DNA of 34,673 nucleotides from an uncultured Clostridiaceae bacterium (GCA_902477765.1 CABSIM010000029.1:1-34673), one strand, 5' to 3'; positions 15,896-23,926 are shown, counted from the stretch's first letter. Numbers and translations are program-made. Notes: generated by a model from the sequence alone, not told the origin.

Positions 15896-16795
15896 ATGAA
15901 AGGAATTATTCTTGCAGGCGGCAGCGGAACACGCCTTTATCCGCTGACCAAGGTGACATCCAAGCAGCTTTTGCCGATTTATGATAAACCCATGATCTAT
16001 TATCCTCTTTCCGTGCTGATGGACGCCGGAATCCGGGATATCCTGATCATATCCACCCCGGACGATACGCCAAGATTTGAAGCACTTCTGGGAGACGGGC
16101 ACCAGTTTGGAGTCCATCTGTCCTATGCGGTGCAGCCAAGCCCGGACGGACTGGCCCAGGCGTTTATCATCGGTGAGGAATTCATCGGAACGGATTCTGT
16201 GGCCATGGTGCTGGGAGACAATATTTTCCACGGACAGGGGCTGAAAAAGAGACTTCTTGCCGCCGCAGGAAAAGAAAAGGGAGCCACGGTATTCGGATAT
16301 TATGTGGATGATCCGGAGCGGTTCGGCATCGTGGAATTCGATAAGAACGGGAAGGCAGTTTCCATCGAGGAAAAACCGGAGAAGCCCAAGTCCAACTACT
16401 GCGTGACGGGACTTTACTTCTATGACAACCGGGTGGTGGAATATGCCAAAAACCTGAAACCGTCAGCGAGGGGCGAGCTGGAGATCACGGACCTCAACCG
16501 GATCTATCTGGAGAACGGAGAACTGGATGTGACGCTTCTGGGTCAGGGATTTACCTGGCTGGATACGGGAACCCACGAATCCCTGGTGGAGGCCACCAAC
16601 TTTGTAAAGACCGTGGAGACTCATCAGCACAGAAAAATCGCATGCCTGGAAGAGATCGCCTATCTGAACGGCTGGATCACCAGGGAAGCCGTGCTGGAAA
16701 CCTATGAGGTACTGAAAAAGAACCAGTACGGCAAATATCTGAAGGACGTGCTGGACGGAAAATACATTGACAAGCTGCCCGGGTCCGCAGACTGA
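15896..16795 (+). CDS. rfbA: Glucose-1-phosphate thymidylyltransferase
   Basis: RfbA (RmlA) joins dTTP and glucose-1-phosphate to dTDP-glucose, the first step of dTDP-L-rhamnose synthesis. The 299-residue protein opens MKGIILAGGSGTRLYPLTKV with the signature GGSGTRLxP loop and K25-region KQLLPIYDKPMIYYPLS. It contains VLGDNIFHG, EKPEKPKSNYCVTGLYFYD and the WLDTGTHESL segment. GAAGGAG lies 5 nt before the ATG. A small hairpin (CCGCAGA-CTGA-TCTGCGG, 16785-16803) covers its stop codon. Rhamnose made by this pathway is a common component of wall polysaccharide in Gram-positive bacteria. Confidence 0.97.
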   Translation: MKGIILAGGSGTRLYPLTKVTSKQLLPIYDKPMIYYPLSVLMDAGIRDILIISTPDDTPRFEALLGDGHQFGVHLSYAVQPSPDGLAQAFIIGEEFIGTDSVAMVLGDNIFHGQGLKKRLLAAAGKEKGATVFGYYVDDPERFGIVEFDKNGKAVSIEEKPEKPKSNYCVTGLYFYDNRVVEYAKNLKPSARGELEITDLNRIYLENGELDVTLLGQGFTWLDTGTHESLVEATNFVKTVETHQHRKIACLEEIAYLNGWITREAVLETYEVLKKNQYGKYLKDVLDGKYIDKLPGSAD

Positions 16796-16920
16796 TCTGC
16801 GGCTTTGTGCAGAGATTCATTCTGAGAATATATCCGGAAACAGGGCCGCGGAGCCGGAAGAATGACTCCATGATTTTGCCGGTGCGGCCGCAGGACCGGA
16901 AATGCAAAAGGAGAAACAAC

Positions 16921-17946
16921 ATGAAAATTATTGTAACCGGAGGAGCCGGCTTCATCGGCGGCAACTTTGTCCATCACATGGTAAACAAATACCCGGATTA
17001 TGAGATCATCAATCTGGATCTTCTGACCTATGCCGGCAATCTGGAGACTCTGAAGCCGGTGGAGAATAAACCCAATTACAAGTTTGTGAGAGGCGATATC
17101 GCCGACAGAACGTTTGTCTTTGATCTTTTTGAAAAGGAAAAACCGGATGTGGTGGTAAACTTTGCGGCAGAGAGCCATGTGGACCGCTCTGTGGTGGATC
17201 CGGGAATCTTTGTGCGTACCAACGTCATGGGAACCACCACGCTTCTGGATGCCTGCAAGGAGTTCGGAATCAGCAGATATCATCAGGTTTCCACCGATGA
17301 GGTCTACGGAGACCTGCCTCTGGACCGTCCGGATCTGTTCTTTACGGAAGAGACTCCGCTCCATACTTCCAGCCCCTATTCCGCATCCAAAGCCAGTGCG
17401 GATCTGTTTGTGCTGGCATACCACAGAACCTTCAAGCTGCCGGTGACCATTTCCCGCTGCTCCAATAACTATGGCCCCTATCACTTCCCGGAGAAGCTGA
17501 TTCCGCTGATCATCAGCCGTGCCCTGGCGGACGAAAAGCTTCCGGTGTACGGCACCGGCGAGAATGTCCGTGACTGGCTCCATGTATCCGATCACTGTGA
17601 GGCCATCGACCTGATTATCCACAAGGGACGTGTAGGTGAAGTCTACAATGTGGGCGGCCACAATGAGCGCACCAATCTGGAAGTGGTAAAGACCATTCTT
17701 CATGCCCTGGACAAGCCGGAAAGCCTGATTGAATTTGTTACGGACCGTCCCGGACATGACAGAAGATACGCCATTGATCCCACCAAGCTGGAGACAGAGC
17801 TGGGATGGAAACCGCAGTATACCTTTGATACAGGAATCCGGCAGACCATCCAGTGGTATCTGGACAATCAGGAATGGTGGAAGAACATCATCAGCGGCGA
17901 ATACAGCAGCTATTTTGACAAGATGTATGGAGAAAGATTGAAATGA
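16921..17946 (+). CDS. rfbB: dTDP-glucose 4,6-dehydratase
   Basis: RfbB (RmlB) converts dTDP-glucose to dTDP-4-keto-6-deoxyglucose with bound NAD+. The 341-residue protein has the Rossmann loop TGGAGFIGG (residues 6-14), FAAESHVDRS, STDEVYGDL with the catalytic Asp-Glu pair, and YSASKAS as the YxxxK motif. RDWLHVSDHCEAI and RPGHDRRYAIDPTK follow. The start at 16921 is set by AAGGAGAAACAAC and by the family N-terminus; an ATG at 16807 would add 38 unlikely residues. The 125 nt between rfbA and rfbB hold no gene but contain GC-rich inverted segments. Its stop overlaps the rfbD start (ATGA). Confidence 0.97.
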   Translation: MKIIVTGGAGFIGGNFVHHMVNKYPDYEIINLDLLTYAGNLETLKPVENKPNYKFVRGDIADRTFVFDLFEKEKPDVVVNFAAESHVDRSVVDPGIFVRTNVMGTTTLLDACKEFGISRYHQVSTDEVYGDLPLDRPDLFFTEETPLHTSSPYSASKASADLFVLAYHRTFKLPVTISRCSNNYGPYHFPEKLIPLIISRALADEKLPVYGTGENVRDWLHVSDHCEAIDLIIHKGRVGEVYNVGGHNERTNLEVVKTILHALDKPESLIEFVTDRPGHDRRYAIDPTKLETELGWKPQYTFDTGIRQTIQWYLDNQEWWKNIISGEYSSYFDKMYGERLK

Positions 17947-18794
17947 AAATTTTAGTGACAGGCGTCAAAGGCCAGCTGGGCCATGACGTGGTGAATGAAA
18001 TGGAAAAAAGAGGCCTTACGGCTGTGGGCGTTGACATCGACGAGATGGACATCACAGACCGGGAAGCCTGCAGGAAAGTGATCACGGAAGCCGGCGTGGA
18101 TGCGGTGATTCACTGCGCTGCCTATACCGCTGTGGACGCGGCGGAGGACAATGTGGATCTCTGCCGGAAAGTCAATGCTGACGGCACCAGGAACATTGCA
18201 GAGGTCTGCCGGGATCTGGACCTGAAAATGATGTATATCAGCACGGATTATGTGTTTGACGGACAGGGTACCAGGCCCTGGGAGCCGGATGACGAAAGAC
18301 ATCCCCTGAACGTATACGGCCAGACCAAATACGAAGGGGAGCTGGCAGTGGAAGAACTGGTGAAAAAATTCTTCACGGTCCGCATTGCCTGGGTGTTCGG
18401 CGTCAACGGAAAGAACTTCATAAAAACCATGCTGCGGATCGGAAAGGAACGGGGAGCAGCCACCGTGGTGGATGATCAGACCGGTTCTCCCACTTATACC
18501 TATGATCTGGCAAGGCTCCTGGTGGATATGATCCAGACGGAAAAATACGGCAGATATCATGCCACCAACGAAGGACTCTGTTCCTGGTACGAGTTCGCCT
18601 GTGAGATCTTCCGGGCGGCCGGCATGGATCAGGTAAAGGTAACCCCGGTTCCGTCCAGCCAGTATCCGGCGGCCAAGGCGAAAAGGCCCATGAACAGCCG
18701 CATGAGCAAGGAAAAACTGACGGAGAACGGATTTGAACGTCTTCCGGCATGGCAGGATGCGGTTGCCCGCTATTTAAAGGAGATAACCTGGTAG
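17943..18794 (+). CDS. rfbD: dTDP-4-dehydrorhamnose reductase
   Basis: RfbD (RmlD) reduces dTDP-4-keto-L-rhamnose to dTDP-L-rhamnose with NAD(P)H, the last step. The 283-residue protein starts MKILVTGVKGQLGHDV (nucleotide-binding GxxGxLG). It contains STDYVFDG, YGQTKYEGE (YxxxK), RIAWVFG and VVDDQTGSPTYTYDLA, all strong family marks. It overlaps the rfbB stop by ATGA. The intermediate enzyme RfbC (3,5-epimerase), which makes its substrate, is not in this window. Confidence 0.96.
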   Translation: MKILVTGVKGQLGHDVVNEMEKRGLTAVGVDIDEMDITDREACRKVITEAGVDAVIHCAAYTAVDAAEDNVDLCRKVNADGTRNIAEVCRDLDLKMMYISTDYVFDGQGTRPWEPDDERHPLNVYGQTKYEGELAVEELVKKFFTVRIAWVFGVNGKNFIKTMLRIGKERGAATVVDDQTGSPTYTYDLARLLVDMIQTEKYGRYHATNEGLCSWYEFACEIFRAAGMDQVKVTPVPSSQYPAAKAKRPMNSRMSKEKLTENGFERLPAWQDAVARYLKEITW

Positions 18795-18810
18795 TCAGGT
18801 GCATATAGTG

Positions 18811-18839
18811 TTGCAGAAGGGGAAATTCTCCTTCTGCAA
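18811..18839 (+). terminator. Hairpin after rfbD, probable weak terminator
   Basis: TTGCAGAAGG and its complement CCTTCTGCAA form a perfect 10-bp stem with a 9-nt loop 17 nt after the rfbD stop. The downstream tail is not T-rich, so read-through to glmM is likely. Confidence 0.5.
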
Positions 18840-18890
18840 TCTTATGTTCACGGAAGAGAAGAAAACGGCAGACCCTGAAGGAGTAATGAA

Positions 18891-20246
18891 ATGGGAAAAT
18901 ATTTTGGTACAGACGGATTCCGCGGAGAGGCAAATGTGGATCTGACGGTGGAACATGCCTATCAGGTGGGAAGATTCCTGGGATGGTATTACGGACAGCA
19001 GAAAAAAGGAGAACGGTGCAGAATTGTCATCGGAAAGGACACCCGGCGCAGCAGCTATATGTTTGAATATTCCCTTGTGGCCGGGCTGACGGCGTCGGGA
19101 GCCGACGTATATCTTCTGCATGTGACCACCACACCCAGTGTGTCCCATGTGATCCGCACGGAAGACTTTGACTGCGGAATCATGATTTCCGCCAGCCACA
19201 ATCCGTTTTATGACAATGGAATCAAGGTCATGAACGGAAACGGTGAGAAACTGGAAGAACAGGTAATCGGAGAAATCGAAAAATATCTGGATGGAGAAAC
19301 AGGAGAACTTCCTCTGGCTGTCCGGGACGGAATCGGCCGGACCCAGGATTATGCCGCAGGAAGGAACCGGTATATCGGATACCTGATTTCCATAGCAACC
19401 CGTTCTTTCAAAGGCAAAAAGGTGGGAATCGACTGTGCCAACGGCAGTGCTTCTTCCGTGGCCAAAAGCGTGTTTGATGCCCTGGGAGCCGATACCTATG
19501 TGATCAACAACGAGCCCAACGGACTGAACATCAACGCTGACTGCGGTTCCACCCATATCCGCGGACTGCAGGAGTATGTCAGGGAACATCATCTGGATGT
19601 GGGATTCGCCTATGACGGAGACGCGGACCGCTGCCTGGCAGTGGACGAAAACGGAGACGTGGTGGACGGAGACAGGATCCTCTACATCTGCGGAAAGTAT
19701 ATGAAGGAACAGGGCGTTCTGCGGAACAATAAGATCGTTACCACGGTCATGTCCAACCTGGGACTTTACAAGGCCCTGGACAGAGAAGGCATCGGCTATG
19801 AAAAGACTGCCGTGGGCGATAAATATGTCTATGAGAACATGTCCCAGACCGGAAACTGCCTGGGAGGCGAACAGTCCGGTCATATTATATTCAGCAAGTA
19901 TGCCACCACAGGCGACGGAATCCTCACATCCTTAAAGATCATGGAGGTCATGCTGGAAAAGAAGGAGACTCTTTCCAGACTGGCTTCGGAGGTGACCATC
20001 CTGCCGCAGGTACTGGAGAATGTGAGAGTCCGTGACAAAGCGGCGGCACAGGAAGACCCGGCGGTGAAAGCTGCTGTGGCAGAAGCAGAGAAGGAGCTGG
20101 GAGACGACGGCAGGATTCTTCTGCGCCAGAGCGGAACGGAACCGCTGATCCGTGTCATGGTGGAAGCGGGAACCCAGGAGATATGCCGGAAGTATGTGGA
20201 CCGGCTGGGAGGTGTCCTGAAGGAAAACGGGCATCTGATCGGATAG
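18891..20246 (+). CDS. glmM: Phosphoglucosamine mutase
   Basis: GlmM converts glucosamine-6-phosphate to glucosamine-1-phosphate for UDP-N-acetylglucosamine and peptidoglycan. The 451-residue protein opens MGKYFGTDGFRGEAN and has the phosphoserine loop ISASHNP (S102). The metal-binding DGDADRC, the sugar-binding GGEQSGHI and the C-terminal phosphate-binding RQSGTEPLIRVMVEA are also present. Family members usually read GTDGVRG; here it is GTDGFRG, a conservative change. GAAGGAG lies about 7 nt before the ATG. It follows rfbD by about 95 nt with a hairpin between, so it may be partly co-transcribed with the rhamnose genes. A clear terminator follows. Confidence 0.95.
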   Translation: MGKYFGTDGFRGEANVDLTVEHAYQVGRFLGWYYGQQKKGERCRIVIGKDTRRSSYMFEYSLVAGLTASGADVYLLHVTTTPSVSHVIRTEDFDCGIMISASHNPFYDNGIKVMNGNGEKLEEQVIGEIEKYLDGETGELPLAVRDGIGRTQDYAAGRNRYIGYLISIATRSFKGKKVGIDCANGSASSVAKSVFDALGADTYVINNEPNGLNINADCGSTHIRGLQEYVREHHLDVGFAYDGDADRCLAVDENGDVVDGDRILYICGKYMKEQGVLRNNKIVTTVMSNLGLYKALDREGIGYEKTAVGDKYVYENMSQTGNCLGGEQSGHIIFSKYATTGDGILTSLKIMEVMLEKKETLSRLASEVTILPQVLENVRVRDKAAAQEDPAVKAAVAEAEKELGDDGRILLRQSGTEPLIRVMVEAGTQEICRKYVDRLGGVLKENGHLIG

Positions 20247-20260
20247 ACAGGAAAAAACAG

Positions 20261-20292
20261 ACAGCCCCGGAGCAGTCCGGAGGCTGTTTTTT
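20261..20292 (+). terminator. Rho-independent terminator after glmM
   Basis: ACAGCC-CCGGA pairs with TCCGG-A-GGCTGT (one bulge, GCAG loop), followed by TTTTTT. It closes the envelope-sugar block. Confidence 0.9.
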
Positions 20293-20373
20293 CTTTGGCG
20301 GAATCCCGTGATCCGGAGCGGCCATATCCGGCCGCTTTATGGCTGCTATATCGAATCGTTATACCTGAATGCC

Positions 20374-20402
20374 TTGCTATTCAAAAAGTCAGATGCTATA
20401 AT
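20374..20402 (+). promoter_or_regulatory. Predicted sigma-A promoter of leuA
   Basis: TTGCTA (20374-20379), a 17-nt spacer and a perfect TATAAT (20397-20402) lie about 220 nt before the leuA start. Confidence 0.75.
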
Positions 20403-20408
20403 GATAAC

Positions 20409-20620
20409 CAATATGACTGCAAAGGACTGATGAATATGGGGTTGGACCTAAGAATATAACCGGATTTCCGGAGAAGAGACACAGCGTGGTCTTTCGACTC
20501 CGCAGCCGCCGACTATGATGGCAGACAGCAAAAGGAGAATCCGGCAAGACCGGAATGGCGCGGCAGCAGAAAAAACAGCCCGGCACAGGCCGGGATCATG
20601 GAAAACGGAGGAAAGAGATC
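20409..20620 (+). promoter_or_regulatory. Long 5' leader of leuA with hairpins and tiny ORFs
   Basis: The stretch from the promoter to leuA holds small inverted repeats (CCGGA-TT-TCCGG at 20460-20471; CCCGGC-ACAG-GCCGGG at 20579-20594) and two tiny reading frames. One is 20413-20430 (MTAKD). The other, at 20430-20459, is described separately. No T-run terminator and no T-box consensus were found, so control, if any, would be translational or Rho-dependent. The upstream 20293-20373 shows nothing clear. Confidence 0.4.
20430..20459 (+). CDS. Candidate leader peptide MNMGLDLRI upstream of leuA
   Basis: A nine-codon frame starts with ATG-AAT-ATG. AAAGGA lies 3 nt before the first ATG and 9 nt before the second, so translation could begin at the second. 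It contains two Leu codons, TTG and CTA, separated by one Asp codon. A small hairpin begins at its stop. Leucine genes in other bacteria are often controlled by Leu-codon leader peptides, but two non-adjacent Leu codons are weaker than classical leaders. Confidence 0.3.
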   Translation: MNMGLDLRI

Positions 20621-22285
20621 ATGATGAATGTAAAGAGATATCAGAGAGTACCTGTGGTGAATTACCCTGAGAGAGAGTGGCCCAATAAAGAGATCGAGAA
20701 GGCACCCATCTGGTGCAGCGTGGATCTGCGGGACGGAAATCAGGCGCTGGTGGAACCCATGGTGGTGGAAGAGAAAGTGGAGATGTTCAATCTCCTTGTG
20801 AAGCTGGGATTCAAGGAAATTGAAATCGGCTTCCCGGCGGCTTCCCAGATTGAATTCGACTTTTTAAGACAGCTGGTGGACCGGAAACTGATTCCTGATG
20901 ATGTGACGGTGCAGGTGCTGACCCAGTGCCGGGAACATCTTCTCAAAAGGACCTTTGAGGCGATCCAGGGAATTCCGAAGGCTGTTGTACATATTTACAA
21001 TTCCACATCCACACTTCAGAGAGATGTGGTATTCCACATGGACCGCGAAGAGATCAAACAGATCGCCCTGGACGGAGTTGCCATGGTGAAAGACTGCATG
21101 AAGGACTATGACGGAGAAGTGATTCTGGAGTATTCTCCGGAGAGCTTCACCGGTACGGAACTGGATTTTGCACTGGATATCTGCAATGCAGTACAGAGAG
21201 CCTGGGGACCGACACCGGAAAAGAAAATGATCATCAATCTGCCGTCCACGGTGGAGATGACCACGCCCAATGTGTACGCGGATCAGATTGAATGGATGAA
21301 CAAGCATCTGGAAAACCGGGAAAGCATCGTTCTCAGTGTTCACCCCCACAATGACAGGGGAACCGGCGTTGCGGCGGCAGAACTTGCGCTTCTGGCCGGC
21401 GCGGACCGGATCGAGGGAACTCTTTTCGGAAACGGAGAGAGAACCGGAAACGTGGATGTGCTGACCCTGGCCTACAATATGTTTTCACAGGGAGTGGATC
21501 CCAATCTGGATCTGGGAGATGTGAAGCAGATTGCGGAAGTCTATGAACGGTGCACCAAAATGCAGATTGATCCCCGTCATCCCTATGCAGGCAAGCTGGT
21601 ATTCACGGCATTTTCCGGTTCCCATCAGGATGCCATCAACAAGGGAATGCAGGCACTTATGGAACGCCAGAGCAAGGTATGGCAGGTGCCTTATCTGCCC
21701 ATTGATCCGTCGGATATCGGCCGCGAGTACGAGCCGGTGGTCCGCATCAACAGCCAGTCCGGAAAAGGCGGCGTAGCTTTTGTCATGGACAGCTGCTACG
21801 GCTTCAAGCTTCCCAGGGGAATGCACAAAGAGTTTGCGGATATTATCCAGAAAATCGCCGAAAAGCAGGGTGAAGTTGCTCCGGAACAGATCATGGCGGA
21901 ATTCCGGGAGAACTATATCGAAAAGAAAGAGCCATACCATTTCCGTAAATGCAAGCTGACAGATCATGAATACGGCGATGAGTTCACAACGGTCGCTGTC
22001 ATCACATACACGGACCACGGTGTGGAAAAACAGTTCGAAGGCGTGGGCAACGGTCCCATCGATGCGGTGCAGAGAGGACTGGAAGAGGAACTTGGCATCA
22101 ACATCAAGGTGCTGGATTACAGCGAACATGCGCTGACTTCCGGCTCCGGCGCACAGGCTGCTTCCTATATTCATATGATGGATCAGAAGAGCGGCCGCGT
22201 CACCTATGGTGTGGGCATCAGTTCCAACATTACCAGAGCGTCGCTGAGAGGTATTTTCAGTGCCGTCAACCGGCTGTTCGGCTGA
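20621..22285 (+). CDS. leuA: 2-isopropylmalate synthase (LeuA type 2)
   Basis: LeuA condenses acetyl-CoA with 2-ketoisovalerate, the first committed step to leucine. The 554-residue protein has the catalytic motif SVDLRDGNQALVEPM near residue 33, GFKEIEIGFPAASQIEFDF, SVHPHNDRGTGVAAAE with the metal-binding His pair, and LFGNGERTGNVD. A C-terminal regulatory (LeuA-dimer) domain spans roughly residues 430-554. DLRDGNQAL and the length mark the long type-2 branch. GGAGG lies 9 nt before ATG-ATG at 20621 and 20624. A frame opening at 20555 would add 22 residues without a ribosome site. A perfect palindrome (GATTCCGGCCGGAATC, 22284-22299) covers the stop. Confidence 0.95.
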   Translation: MMNVKRYQRVPVVNYPEREWPNKEIEKAPIWCSVDLRDGNQALVEPMVVEEKVEMFNLLVKLGFKEIEIGFPAASQIEFDFLRQLVDRKLIPDDVTVQVLTQCREHLLKRTFEAIQGIPKAVVHIYNSTSTLQRDVVFHMDREEIKQIALDGVAMVKDCMKDYDGEVILEYSPESFTGTELDFALDICNAVQRAWGPTPEKKMIINLPSTVEMTTPNVYADQIEWMNKHLENRESIVLSVHPHNDRGTGVAAAELALLAGADRIEGTLFGNGERTGNVDVLTLAYNMFSQGVDPNLDLGDVKQIAEVYERCTKMQIDPRHPYAGKLVFTAFSGSHQDAINKGMQALMERQSKVWQVPYLPIDPSDIGREYEPVVRINSQSGKGGVAFVMDSCYGFKLPRGMHKEFADIIQKIAEKQGEVAPEQIMAEFRENYIEKKEPYHFRKCKLTDHEYGDEFTTVAVITYTDHGVEKQFEGVGNGPIDAVQRGLEEELGINIKVLDYSEHALTSGSGAQAASYIHMMDQKSGRVTYGVGISSNITRASLRGIFSAVNRLFG

Positions 22286-22375
22286 TTCCGGCCGGAATCC
22301 TTCAGAAAATGGCATAATACGGCTTCCGGAAAGATCTGACAGGAAATTTCAGAACAGAGGAAAATGTGAGAGCAG

Positions 22376-22412
22376 GCCCTGCGGCGCATGGATATGCGCC
22401 TGCAGGGCTTTT
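22376..22412 (+). terminator. Rho-independent terminator after leuA
   Basis: GCCCTGC-GGCGCAT pairs with ATGCGCC-TGCAGGGC across a GGAT loop (one bulge), followed by TTTT. It is a very stable hairpin about 90 nt after the leuA stop. Confidence 0.88.
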
Positions 22413-22459
22413 CTGCGGATGCAGCTGCAGAAAAGAATGCAGATGCAATCAGCTTCCTG

Positions 22460-22488
22460 TTGACTTTTCATGGAGTTCCCATTATAAT
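22460..22488 (+). promoter_or_regulatory. Predicted sigma-A promoter of the tetR-like gene
   Basis: TTGACT (22460-22465), a 17-nt spacer and a perfect TATAAT (22483-22488) precede the gene by 27 nt. The operator palindrome begins on the last T of the -10 box. Confidence 0.85.
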
Positions 22489-22500
22489 GAACAATGTTCA
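22488..22500. promoter_or_regulatory. TGAACAATGTTCA palindrome, operator site 1
   Basis: TGAACA-A-TGTTCA is a perfect 6+1+6 palindrome overlapping the -10 box and the transcription start of the tetR-like gene, the place for autorepression. An identical 13-mer recurs at 23138-23150. Confidence 0.75.
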
Positions 22501-22515
22501 TATTGAGGTGGATAA

Positions 22516-23073
22516 ATGAATACAATTGTAACATCAAAAGAGGAGATTCTGAAAACCAGCCGGGAGCTGATACGGAAACAGGGGTGGGATGCGGTCAGCA
22601 TCCGCTCGGTTGCGTCGGCCTGCGGGGTATCAGTGGGCTCCATCTATAATTATTTTGATTCCAAAACGGCACTGGTAAGTGCCGCGGTAGAGAGCGTCTG
22701 GTGTGAAATTTTTCACCGTCCGGAGGATGCGGCCGTGTTTCAGGACACCAGGGCCTGCATTGTCTGGATATATGAACGTATGGAATACGGATGCAGGCAG
22801 TATCCGGGTTTCTTTACCCTTCATTCTCTCGGCTTCATGCGGGAGGGCAGGTCCGACGGAAAACAGAAAATGCAGCAGACCTGGCAGCATATTCTGGACG
22901 GGCTGTGTTCTGTTCTGAAACGGGATGCCGCAATCCGGCCCGGTGCCTTTACGGAAGAATTCACACCGGAAAAATTTGCGGATGTTCTGTTTTCGCTGAT
23001 GCTGTCCGCACTGCTGCGCCAGGATTATGACCCTTCGGCGGTGCTGGAGATTATCCGAAGGACTCTGTACTGA
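22516..23073 (+). CDS. TetR/AcrR-family transcriptional regulator
   Basis: TetR regulators are dimeric repressors released by small ligands. The 185-residue protein has the N-terminal helix-turn-helix (EEILKTSRELIRKQGWDAVS, then RSVASACGVSVGSIYNYFDS, recognition helix near residues 40-50), followed by an all-helical ligand domain with no recognised subfamily marks. GAGGTGG lies about 5 nt before the ATG. Its promoter carries a TGAACAATGTTCA palindrome, and the same site lies before the next gene, a membrane protein. The likely regulon is therefore itself plus that gene. A terminator separates the two genes, so they are not simply one transcript. The ligand is unknown. Confidence 0.92.
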   Translation: MNTIVTSKEEILKTSRELIRKQGWDAVSIRSVASACGVSVGSIYNYFDSKTALVSAAVESVWCEIFHRPEDAAVFQDTRACIVWIYERMEYGCRQYPGFFTLHSLGFMREGRSDGKQKMQQTWQHILDGLCSVLKRDAAIRPGAFTEEFTPEKFADVLFSLMLSALLRQDYDPSAVLEIIRRTLY

Positions 23074-23084
23074 AATTTTTGCAG

Positions 23085-23127
23085 GTCCGTTCCGGAGGAA
23101 AAGAGTTCCGGCAGCGGACTTTTTTTG
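23085..23127 (+). terminator. Rho-independent terminator after the tetR-like gene
   Basis: GTCCG-TT-CCGG pairs with CCGG-CAG-CGGAC and is followed by a run of eight T. Confidence 0.85.
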
Positions 23128-23137
23128 CCCCGGAAAA

Positions 23138-23150
23138 TGAACAATGTTCA
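23138..23150. promoter_or_regulatory. TGAACAATGTTCA palindrome, operator site 2
   Basis: An exact second copy of the 13-bp palindrome lies between the tetR terminator and the membrane protein gene. No clear -35/-10 pair could be placed around it. Confidence 0.65.
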
Positions 23151-23190
23151 GAACCGAGTGAAATGATGAGGAAAGATACAGAGGAAAAAG

Positions 23191-23233
23191 AAAAATCCGG
23201 TATCCGAGCCGGTTTTTCCGTATTCCGGAAAAA
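23191..23233 (+). other. Pair of mutually exclusive hairpins before the membrane protein gene
   Basis: AAAAA-T-CCGG pairs with CCGG-TTTTT (23191-23217, terminator-like). TTTTTCCG (23213-23220) can instead pair perfectly with CGGAAAAA (23226-23233). The two share the T-run, so only one can form at a time. The ribosome site AAGGAGG lies 12 nt further on. Confidence 0.4.
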
Positions 23234-23254
23234 AGGAAAGAGTAAGGAGGAGAT

Positions 23255-23926
23255 ATGATGATGCAGGCAGCTGCAGAAACTTTGTTTGATGCTGTATATC
23301 TGATTTCAGTTGCGGCCATCGGGATTCTGATGATCCGGGGCAGCAGGGGAAACCGCCAGTTCCGCCTGTTTGGCTGGATGGCTGTGATACTGGGGGCGGG
23401 AGACGCGTTTCATCTGGTTCCCCGGGCACTGGCCCTGTGTACCACGGGACTGGAAAATTATACGGCTGCCCTGGGACTTGGAAAGTGGATCACTTCTGTG
23501 ACAATGACCGTTTTTTATGTGCTGCTCTATTATGTCTGGAGGCTGCGGTACAGGATCAGAGGACAGAGGGGCCTCACTGCCGCCGTATACGCTCTGGCAG
23601 GCGTTCGGATTGCGCTGTGCATGCTGCCCCAGAACCGGTGGCTCAGCGACGATGCCCCTGTTTTCTGGGGAATCGTCCGAAATATTCCCTTTGCTCTTCT
23701 GGGACTTCTGATTATCATATTGTTTTACCGCAGTGCAGCAGGAAATAAGGACAGGGCATTCCGATGGATGTGGCTGACCATTGTGCTGAGTTTCGGCTTC
23801 TATATTCCGGTGGTGCTCTGGGCGGATACCATTCCTCTGGTGGGAATGCTGATGATTCCCAAGACATGCGCCTATGTGTGGACGGTGCTCATCGGATACC
23901 GGGCCATGAAGCGGGAATGCGGCTGA
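23255..23926 (+). CDS. Hypothetical multi-pass membrane protein, probable TetR target
   Basis: I do not recognise the family. The 223-residue protein has about seven hydrophobic spans, including LFDAVYLISVAAIGILMI, MAVILGAGDAFHLVPRALAL, VTMTVFYVLLYYVW, IPFALLGLLIIILFY and WLTIVLSFGFYIPVVLW. Short basic loops lie between them and a basic C-terminus (YRAMKREC) is probably inside. The second span carries polar GDAFH. AAGGAGG lies 4 nt before three consecutive ATG codons, so the start may be 23255 or one of the next two. The shared operator with the upstream TetR gene suggests induction by the TetR ligand. Transport or sensing is possible, but no function can be assigned. Confidence 0.75.
   Translation: MMMQAAAETLFDAVYLISVAAIGILMIRGSRGNRQFRLFGWMAVILGAGDAFHLVPRALALCTTGLENYTAALGLGKWITSVTMTVFYVLLYYVWRLRYRIRGQRGLTAAVYALAGVRIALCMLPQNRWLSDDAPVFWGIVRNIPFALLGLLIIILFYRSAAGNKDRAFRWMWLTIVLSFGFYIPVVLWADTIPLVGMLMIPKTCAYVWTVLIGYRAMKRECG

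Noticed and set aside
20403..20620. T-box leader for leuA
   Set aside because: No AGGGTGGnACCGCG motif and no terminator; a GTGGT-like word at 20487 is not enough.
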